A stretch of DNA of 22,112 nucleotides from Planctomycetes bacterium RIFCSPHIGHO2_12_FULL_52_36 (GTDB lineage Bacteria; Planctomycetota; Brocadiia; Brocadiales; Bathyanammoxibiaceae): NCBI GenBank assembly GCA_001828545.1, contig MHYW01000001.1, positions 286 to 22,397 of the forward strand, written 5' to 3'. The notes beneath the pieces are model-generated. The model searched no databases. It saw only the letters and a program-made list of their open reading frames with translations, and was not told the DNA's origin. The translations under genes were made by a program, and so were the position numbers. This document shows, piece after piece, positions 7,009 to 12,016 of the stretch (position 1 is its first letter; each line of letters opens with the position of its first letter).

Positions 7009-7916
7009 AGGACTATCTGTGTACCCACCCCTTTATGGGTAAATATTTCCAGTAGGAGGGAGTGAGGCAGTCTCCCATCAATAATGTGTGCCTTTTTTAC
7101 TCCACCCTCCAGGGCCTTGAGGCAGGCCCTGGCCTTGGGGAGCATCCCTCCAGTAATAACCTCCCTATTGATAAGGGAGTCCACCTCTTTACGGGAGAGC
7201 GAGGAGACTGTGGAGTCTTCTCTCTCAGGGTCAAGCATGATCCCATGTGTATTGGATAGAAAGACTAGTTTTTCCGCCTTCAGGGCAACGGCCAGGAAGG
7301 AGGCTACACTATCTGCATTAACGTTAAGCAGCCCCTTTCCCCGTTTGTAACGGGCCAGGGGTGGAATCACAGGCACCTTCCCCTCCTTGCAGGCCACTAA
7401 AAAGGCCTTTACGTCTACTGAGGTGAGTTCGCCCACACAACCCAGGTCAAGGAGGGTGCCACTGCCATCCGCCGGCATGTATTTCTCTGCCTCAAGGGGG
7501 GGCCTGCCGTGTCTCCATAAATTAGCTCCTCCATCCCCTAGCCTCTCTAGCTCCTTGAGTATGGTAGCGTTCACCTGATTAACCAGGACGTCCACCACCA
7601 CCTCAAGGGTCTCTGTATCAGTAACCCTGTGACCTTGAATAAATTGGGGTTGTTTTCCCCGCCTGGTCATCTCCCGGCTGATGTGTGGCCCACCCCCGTG
7701 GACCAGTACAGGCCGCATGCCTGCCGTCTTCATAAATATCACGTCTTCCAGGAATTCCTGGAGGATGTTCAACTCTGCAAGGGCACTACCCCCTAGTTTT
7801 ATTACTATCACGCGGTCCTTAAAGGCCTTTATGTAGGGTAGGGCCTCAATAAGGGCTTCTGCTTTTCGTATCGCCTCCTCCATTTGTTCGCTGTGCCCTA
7901 GGACAAGACCCTCCAT
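7005..7916 (-). CDS. argB: Acetylglutamate kinase
   Basis: ArgB phosphorylates N-acetyl-L-glutamate, the second step of arginine synthesis, in the cytoplasm. The 303 residues include the kinase start VIVIKLGGSAL, the substrate/ATP loop VLVHGGGPHIS, the central LLDLGCVGELTSVD, NVNADSVASFLAVALKAEKLVFLSN, and the ITGGMLPKARACLKAL signature. The ATG at 7916 is the first start in frame; an internal ATG (MEEAIRKAEALIEALPYI, residue 12) matches the usual family N-terminus and is also possible. No Shine-Dalgarno sequence is visible. A perfect 28-bp palindrome ends 12 bp upstream of the ATG and would form nearly the whole 5' leader. It heads the unit that continues into mlaE, an unusual pairing of arginine synthesis with lipid transport. 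Confidence 0.94.
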   Translation of the reverse strand: MEGLVLGHSEQMEEAIRKAEALIEALPYIKAFKDRVIVIKLGGSALAELNILQEFLEDVIFMKTAGMRPVLVHGGGPHISREMTRRGKQPQFIQGHRVTDTETLEVVVDVLVNQVNATILKELERLGDGGANLWRHGRPPLEAEKYMPADGSGTLLDLGCVGELTSVDVKAFLVACKEGKVPVIPPLARYKRGKGLLNVNADSVASFLAVALKAEKLVFLSNTHGIMLDPEREDSTVSSLSRKEVDSLINREVITGGMLPKARACLKALEGGVKKAHIIDGRLPHSLLLEIFTHKGVGTQIVL

Positions 7917-7928
7917 GCTTGATACATG

Positions 7929-7956
7929 GTAGGGGCACGGCGCGCCGTGCCCCTAC
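7929..7956. repeat. GTAGGGGC-family perfect palindrome in the argB leader
   Basis: 28-bp perfect palindrome, core ACGGCGCGCCGT, identical to 18874-18901. It lies between the predicted argB transcription start and its ATG. Confidence 0.9.
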
Positions 7957-7964
7957 TTTTCAGA

Positions 7965-7993
7965 AATATAACATCTATGTTAGTGTCCGTCAA
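7965..7993 (-). promoter_or_regulatory. Promoter for argB-mlaEFD
   Basis: Minus strand TTGACG (7993-7988), 17 bp, TATATT (7970-7965); 5/6 matches in each box. Transcription would begin near 7958, immediately before the palindrome 7929-7956. It is divergent from the promoter at 8046-8073. Confidence 0.55.
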
Positions 7994-8005
7994 TGCGTCT
8001 AAACG

Positions 8006-8033
8006 GTAGGGGTTGAAAATATTCAACCCCTAC
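8006..8033. repeat. GTAGGGG-family palindrome between divergent promoters
   Basis: 28 bp, ends GTAGGGGTTGAA / TTCAACCCCTAC, one central mismatch. It lies between the -35 boxes of the argB promoter and the 8112 promoter. A close relative is at 18088-18115. Confidence 0.85.
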
Positions 8034-8045
8034 AAGGTTAAAATG

Positions 8046-8073
8046 TTGACGCAATACAGGGAAAAAGTATAAT
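8046..8073 (+). promoter_or_regulatory. Promoter for the 8112 gene
   Basis: TTGACG (8046-8051), 16 bp, TATAAT (8068-8073). The predicted start near 8080 leaves a leader of about 32 nt that contains the strong ribosome site at 8098-8104. Confidence 0.7.
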
Positions 8074-8111
8074 TGTGGTGTTATATATTTTCTATATAGG
8101 AGGTAACAAAA

Positions 8112-8603
8112 ATGCGGTTTCAAAGAAAAGGGTCTTTCCTGGTACTGGTCGGTTTGTCCATTCTCTTTGTTGGGCTTTTTATTGGGGTAAGCAGGCTGAC
8201 CCTGGCCACTTACAGCCGAGATATCTTTATGACAGGGGAGGCGCCACCCATACCTGTTCCAGATGTCAAGTATAGCCCAAAGTTGGTTACATTGAAGGTG
8301 GAAGAGAGGGTTACTTACGAGGTGGCAATCCTTGAGGAGAAACTCCAGAATGGGGAGGTGGAACCAAAGGACCTGGAGCTTGTGGAGGTGCAGGACAAGG
8401 AGAGTATAAACTTCCACCAGGTAGAGTGCTTCCACTACCGACAGGTAACCCAGAGGCAGACCCGCAACACGGAGGCCATTGTCTGCACCCGCACAAGGCA
8501 GGGCACAGAATATTGGCTCACTAACAAGACCCGCTTTGTGGAGTGGGATCCCTGGTCAGAGTGGACTGCCATTTCCCGTAAGGGGATAGTGAAGAAGGAC
8601 TGA
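8112..8603 (+). CDS. Hypothetical protein with N-terminal membrane anchor
   Basis: A 163-residue protein I do not recognise. Residues 8-29 (FLVLVGLSILFVGLFIGVS) form one membrane segment or uncleaved signal after a basic start (MRFQRK), so the rest should be periplasmic. The soluble part carries a proline-rich linker (GEAPPIPVPDVKYSP), an acidic helix-forming stretch, and two cysteines (VECFHYRQ, AIVCTRTRQG) that could form a disulphide. The near-consensus AGGAGGT at 8098-8104, 7 bp before the ATG, makes the start secure. It stands alone: its own promoter upstream and a 134-bp inverted-repeat element directly downstream. Confidence 0.8.
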   Translation: MRFQRKGSFLVLVGLSILFVGLFIGVSRLTLATYSRDIFMTGEAPPIPVPDVKYSPKLVTLKVEERVTYEVAILEEKLQNGEVEPKDLELVEVQDKESINFHQVECFHYRQVTQRQTRNTEAIVCTRTRQGTEYWLTNKTRFVEWDPWSEWTAISRKGIVKKD

Positions 8604-8608
8604 AACCT

Positions 8609-8742
8609 GTAGTCAGTAGCCAGTAGACAGTAGTCAGGGGAAAAAATTCAACTCCTAGCTACTTGCTACTAGTTGCTGGCTACTGCCTACTGTCTACTTG
8701 TTTTTTAGCTACCTACTGCCTGCTTCGTGCTTACTGCCCCTG
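8609..8742. repeat. GTAGNCAGTAG inverted-repeat element
   Basis: The left arm (8609-8640) is made of tandem CAGTAG-like units ending in CAGGGG. The right arm carries the complementary CTACTG/CTACTT units and ends CCCCTG at 8742. It fills most of the 225-bp gap between the 8112 gene and the sigma operon, where it may act as terminator. Confidence 0.7.
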
Positions 8743-8752
8743 ATATTCCCCG

Positions 8753-8780
8753 TTTACAAAGGACTTTCAGTGATTACAAT
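8753..8780 (+). promoter_or_regulatory. Promoter for the sigma/anti-sigma/DUF3106 operon
   Basis: TTTACA (8753-8758), 16 bp, TACAAT (8775-8780); 5/6 matches in each box. It looks like a housekeeping-type promoter; I do not see a classic ECF AAC box, so autoregulation is not evident from sequence. Confidence 0.5.
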
Positions 8781-8828
8781 GTAAACTTTTATGGGGCAAG
8801 GCTTATCTAATTATTAAGGGTCTGAAAC

Positions 8829-9386
8829 GTGGAGAGATACGACCCCGAGAATAACCTTATAGAGAGGATTAAGGAAGGGGACGAAAGGGCCTTTGAAGAG
8901 CTGGTAGATAGGTACAAGGGGATGGGTTTCTCCCTGGCCTACCGTTTTCTGGGAAACCCTGAGGATGCCAGGGACGTATCTCAGGAGGCGTTTGCGCAGG
9001 TGTATCTCCATATCAAAGGTTTCCGAGGGGATAGCACCTTTAAGACCTGGTTCTATAGGATTATTATCAACCTCTGCCGTAGAACCGCCACAGGCAGGCA
9101 GAAGAGGGCTGAGCAGTCCCTGGACCCTTATATTGAAAAGGAGATGGAACCCCAGGCCCGGGAGGACGTGGAAGGGGAGGTTAGGCAGAAGGAGCTTAAG
9201 ATGGCCGTAGAGGAGGCCGTCAGAGGACTTCCTGTAAGGCAGAGAGAGGTTTTCGTCATGAAGCACATGGAGGGGATGAAGATATCCGAGATAGGTGAGG
9301 TCCTTAACTGTGCTGAGGGGACGGTTAAGATACACCTCTTCAGGGCCGTAAGGTCCCTGCAAGAGAGATTAAAGGGCTGGAGGTAG
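8829..9386 (+). CDS. ECF-type (sigma-24) RNA polymerase sigma factor
   Basis: Directs RNA polymerase to a stress regulon. The 185 residues show region 2 (about 10-80: ERAFEELVDRYKGMGFSLAYRFLGNPEDARDVSQEAFAQVY, then FRGDSTFKTWFYRIIINLC) and region 4 (about 125-180: LPVRQREVFVMKHMEGMKISEIGEVLNCAEGTVKIHLFRAV), joined by a charged linker, with no region 3. That is standard ECF layout and length. The start is GTG at 8829, preceded by AAGGG about 7 bp upstream. It is followed after 3 bp by the anti-sigma gene and then two more overlapping genes, so its activity is probably controlled by the membrane-bound partner next door. Confidence 0.95.
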   Translation: MERYDPENNLIERIKEGDERAFEELVDRYKGMGFSLAYRFLGNPEDARDVSQEAFAQVYLHIKGFRGDSTFKTWFYRIIINLCRRTATGRQKRAEQSLDPYIEKEMEPQAREDVEGEVRQKELKMAVEEAVRGLPVRQREVFVMKHMEGMKISEIGEVLNCAEGTVKIHLFRAVRSLQERLKGWR

Positions 9387-9389
9387 GCC

Positions 9390-9830
9390 ATGAGGTGTAA
9401 AGAGGTAGAAAGTGAATTAGTCAACTATTACTACAACGAGGTTGATGCTGCCACAAGGTCCGCCGTATCAGACCATATCTCTACCTGTCCCAGGTGTCAG
9501 GTCTCCTGGAAAGACCTCAACGCCACCCTGAAGGGTGTGGAACGGGGCGTCCCTCCTGCAAAGGTCATTGAGAGAGACTACCTTGCGGGGGTGTTCAAGA
9601 AGATAAAAAAGAGACAGCGGCATAAACTCCTTGTTACCCTCGTCTCGGCTATTACGCCATTTGTGCTAATGGTGTCATTGGGTGTAACTGCATATATTAT
9701 TAAGACAAAGATAGAGACGTCCCTGGTTGCCCAGGAGTACGAGCTCATTGAACAGCTTGACCTGGTACAGGACATGGAGATTATCCAGAACCTGGAGGAC
9801 CTAGAGGCCATTTCCACGGAAGGGGCATGA
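9390..9830 (+). CDS. Membrane-bound zinc-finger anti-sigma factor
   Basis: Expected to hold the upstream sigma factor inactive at the inner membrane. The 146 residues have an anti-sigma zinc-finger start (C3, then H29-x3-C33-x2-C36 in DHISTCPRC), one membrane segment at about 80-104 (LLVTLVSAITPFVLMVSLGVTAYII), and a short periplasmic tail. The tail contains an acidic Leu-rich motif, EYELIEQLDLVQDMEII, that recurs in shorter form (EYELLQDMETL) in the next gene. Its stop overlaps the next start as ATGA. Family assignment is firm; the role of the tail is inference. Confidence 0.9.
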   Translation: MRCKEVESELVNYYYNEVDAATRSAVSDHISTCPRCQVSWKDLNATLKGVERGVPPAKVIERDYLAGVFKKIKKRQRHKLLVTLVSAITPFVLMVSLGVTAYIIKTKIETSLVAQEYELIEQLDLVQDMEIIQNLEDLEAISTEGA

Positions 9831-10078
9831 GGTTATTAGTATTGGTGCTGATGCTAATGCTCAACTCTTCGCTCGTCCTGGGAGCTGGAGATTCTAAGGC
9901 CAAGACCAGTAAGGAAGAGGATGAGATTGTTGAAGTCCTTGATATGCTGGAGGAGTACGAACTGCTTCAGGATATGGAGACCTTGAAGGCTTCCCCCGAG
10001 CTTAAGCAAGGGGACGAAGAAATAGAAGGAAAGAATAAATTTAATCCGGGAGAGGATAAGAAGTCGGAGAAGAAATGA
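9827..10078 (+). CDS. Small exported protein of the sigma-factor operon
   Basis: An 83-residue protein with a signal-like N-terminus (MRLLVLVLMLMLNSSLVLGAG, about residues 1-21) and a highly charged remainder. Residues 31-56 (EDEIVEVLDM then LEEYELLQDMETL) repeat the motif in the periplasmic tail of the preceding anti-sigma factor. The C-terminus is Lys/Glu-rich. It starts at an ATGA overlap with the anti-sigma gene and ends at an ATGA overlap with the DUF3106 gene, so it is translationally coupled on both sides. No named family is recognised. Confidence 0.78.
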   Translation: MRLLVLVLMLMLNSSLVLGAGDSKAKTSKEEDEIVEVLDMLEEYELLQDMETLKASPELKQGDEEIEGKNKFNPGEDKKSEKK

Positions 10079-10644
10079 GAAGGACAGTCCTTATACTAAA
10101 CAAGGCGGATATATTAGCCACCCTTGCCTGTCTCCTTATCTCAACCATCGCCCTCGTCCTGTACCCGCATGGTACGGGGCTGGCCGAGGAAGACACGGGT
10201 TTCAAAGATAAGCTTAAGAGATGGCGTGAGATGAGCCCTGAGCAGAAGGGGATAATCAAAGAACGTTTCCGCCAGTGGAAGAACCTCCCTCCGGAAGAGA
10301 GAGATAAGCTAAGGAAGAATTTCCAAAAATTCAAGACCATGCCCCCGGAAGAGCGTCAGATTCTAAAGGAGAGGTTCAGGCGTTTCAAGAACCTGTCTCC
10401 GGAAGAGAGGCAGGGGCTATTAGAGAATTACGAGAAGTGGAGGTCCCTTGACCCGGAAAAGAGGAAAGAGCTACGGAAAGGGTTCAAGAGGTGGAAGGAT
10501 CTGTCCCCTGAACGCCGGAGGGAGATGAAAGACCGTCTGAGGAAGACCTTTCCGTTAGGCACGCCAGACGGAAGTGCGTCTCCTCCACCCCAGGCGGACA
10601 CACCCTCTGCGCCACGTCCTAACCGTCCTGCTGGGCCGAGGTGA
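10075..10644 (+). CDS. DUF3106 periplasmic protein with six 18-residue repeats
   Basis: A 189-residue exported protein: signal or anchor at about 13-37 (ILATLACLLISTIALVLY), a repeat domain at about 45-160, and a Pro/Ala-rich tail. Six copies of a repeat built as (ML)-x-P-E-(EQKR)-(RK) followed by a basic amphipathic helix carry their conserved Glu at residues 56, 74, 92, 110, 128 and 146, an exact period of 18. This matches the DUF3106 pattern. By context and helical character it may act as a periplasmic sensor or chaperone in the sigma pathway, loosely like Spy/CpxP-type helical proteins; that is inference. A palindromic repeat begins directly after its stop. Confidence 0.85.
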   Translation: MRRTVLILNKADILATLACLLISTIALVLYPHGTGLAEEDTGFKDKLKRWREMSPEQKGIIKERFRQWKNLPPEERDKLRKNFQKFKTMPPEERQILKERFRRFKNLSPEERQGLLENYEKWRSLDPEKRKELRKGFKRWKDLSPERRREMKDRLRKTFPLGTPDGSASPPPQADTPSAPRPNRPAGPR

Positions 10645-10726
10645 GGAGCCAGAGGCCAGGGACTAGGGATTAGGGAAAGAGATTGCTGATCCCTGGCCCC
10701 TGACCTCTGGACCCTAGCCCCTATCT
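10645..10726. repeat. CCAGGGACTAGGGATTAGGG inverted repeat after the DUF3106 gene
   Basis: The left arm AGAGGCCAGGGACTAGGG pairs imperfectly with the right arm (CCCTGGCCCCTGACCTCT, then CCCTAGCCCCT). It starts one base after the stop codon. Same family as 5342-5461. Confidence 0.75.
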
Positions 10727-10741
10727 CTACTGCCCTAACCC

Positions 10742-10770
10742 TTGACATAATAACCATTAAGTTGTAACGT
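10742..10770 (+). promoter_or_regulatory. Possible promoter giving a leaderless amrS transcript
   Basis: TTGACA (6/6) and TAACGT (3/6) are 17 bp apart. The start would fall at about 10777, at the ATG at 10778, which has no Shine-Dalgarno sequence. The -10 box is weak. Confidence 0.35.
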
Positions 10771-10777
10771 GGGTTTT

Positions 10778-12016
10778 ATGCCTATTAAAAGACCTCAGAG
10801 TAGCGTCCGCCCCAGACGGACTCCCCCCGAAGGGGGGTCAAGCTCCAGGAGGGAATTTCTAAAGGCCGGGGCAGCGGCCGCAGGCGCCCTGTGCCTGGGC
10901 TGTCCGAATGCCTTCTTGACGCCAGATGGTGCTACCGCCTTTGCCACCATGGAGTCGGCGGAGGGGCTGGTAACGGGGCAATCCGAAAAGGAGTTTCCTC
11001 CCAAGGAGGCCATGTATTACAAGAAGCTGGAGACCCTCAGGGTGGAGTGTCAACTCTGTCCAAAGGGATGTAAGGTTGCTGACCTGGAGCGGGGATATTG
11101 TGGGGTAAGAGAAAACCGGGGTGGTGACTACTATACCCTGGTACATTCCAGGGCGTGTGCCTTGCACGTTGACCCTATAGAGAAGAAACCCTTCTTCCAT
11201 TACCTTCCGGGTACCCCGGCCCTTTCGGTGGCGGCCCCCGGGTGCAACGTAGAATGTAAATTCTGCCAGAACTGGCAGATATCTCAGTTCAGGCCGGAAC
11301 AGATAGATTGTATGAGACTCTCCCCGGAAGACCTTGTCAGGATGGCCAAGCAGAGTTCTTCTCCCACCATCGCCTTCACTTATTCAGAGCCAGTGGTCTT
11401 TTACGAATACATGTACGACACCGCAAGGATGGCCAGGGGGCAAGGCGTTACCAGTGTAGCGGTCTCCAACGGTTACATAAAGGAAGAGCCACTGGTGGAG
11501 CTATGCAAATATCTGGACGCCGTGAAGATTGACCTTAAGGCCTTCACGGAGAAGTTCTATAAAGAGACCTGTAGTGGGGAGCTAAAACCCGTACTGGAGA
11601 CCTTAAAGACCTTAAAACAAATGGGCAAGTGGTTTGAGATTGTGGTGTTGATTGTCCCCACCCTGAACGATGGTGAAGGAGAGATAAAAGAGATGTGTAG
11701 CTGGGTACTTCAGGAACTTGGTCCGGACGTGCCCATCCATTTCTCCCGTTTCCACCCCACTTACAAGATAATGAACCTGCCGCCTACCCCCGTGGCCATC
11801 TTAGAGAGGGCCAGGCATATTGCCCTGGATATAGGACTCCATTTCGCTTATCTGGGTAACGTCCCAGGCCATGAGGGGGAGAGTACCTATTGTCCCAAAT
11901 GCAAGGAGCTGGTTATAAAGAGGGTTGGTCTTGTGATGGCCAAGAACCATCTCCAGGAGGGGCACTGTGGTAACTGCCAGCACCCCATACCTGGGGTCTG
12001 GAGTATCAACGTCTAG
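10778..12016 (+). CDS. amrS: AmrS-type radical SAM enzyme (AmmeMemoRadiSam family) with twin-arginine signal
   Basis: A 412-residue radical SAM protein. The cluster motif C156-x3-C160-x2-C163 (GCNVECKFCQNW) binds the [4Fe-4S] used to cleave SAM. It is preceded by the family Cys motif C91-x2-C94-x3-C98 and C108 (CQLCPKGC ... GYCGV), and followed by a C-terminal zinc-ribbon-like pair (YCPKC, HCGNC). This matches the AmrS family, normally associated with Memo and AMMECR1 proteins; neither partner is in the window. The N-terminus carries S-R-R-E-F-L-K (R24-R25) and an Ala-rich segment, a Tat-like signal. Residues before it are encoded by short hairpins (10805-10838). An in-frame GTG at 10769 is an alternative start. 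The 3' end overlaps the convergent membrane-protein gene by 11 bp. Confidence 0.88.
   Translation: MPIKRPQSSVRPRRTPPEGGSSSRREFLKAGAAAAGALCLGCPNAFLTPDGATAFATMESAEGLVTGQSEKEFPPKEAMYYKKLETLRVECQLCPKGCKVADLERGYCGVRENRGGDYYTLVHSRACALHVDPIEKKPFFHYLPGTPALSVAAPGCNVECKFCQNWQISQFRPEQIDCMRLSPEDLVRMAKQSSSPTIAFTYSEPVVFYEYMYDTARMARGQGVTSVAVSNGYIKEEPLVELCKYLDAVKIDLKAFTEKFYKETCSGELKPVLETLKTLKQMGKWFEIVVLIVPTLNDGEGEIKEMCSWVLQELGPDVPIHFSRFHPTYKIMNLPPTPVAILERARHIALDIGLHFAYLGNVPGHEGESTYCPKCKELVIKRVGLVMAKNHLQEGHCGNCQHPIPGVWSINV
10805..10838. repeat. Two short hairpins in the amrS N-terminal coding region
   Basis: GTCCG-N7-CGGAC (10805-10821) and CCCCCC-GAA-GGGGGG (10823-10837) follow one another and encode VRPRRTPPEGG ahead of the Tat motif. 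Confidence 0.55.

Noticed and set aside
7980..8435. 151-codon minus-strand frame opposite the 8112 gene
   Set aside because: It has no ribosome site or family features, while the plus-strand gene has a near-perfect ribosome site and a membrane anchor.
8609..8742. Possible CRISPR array
   Set aside because: Units are 6-12 bp, back to back, and inverted between arms; there are no spacers of even length and no cas genes.
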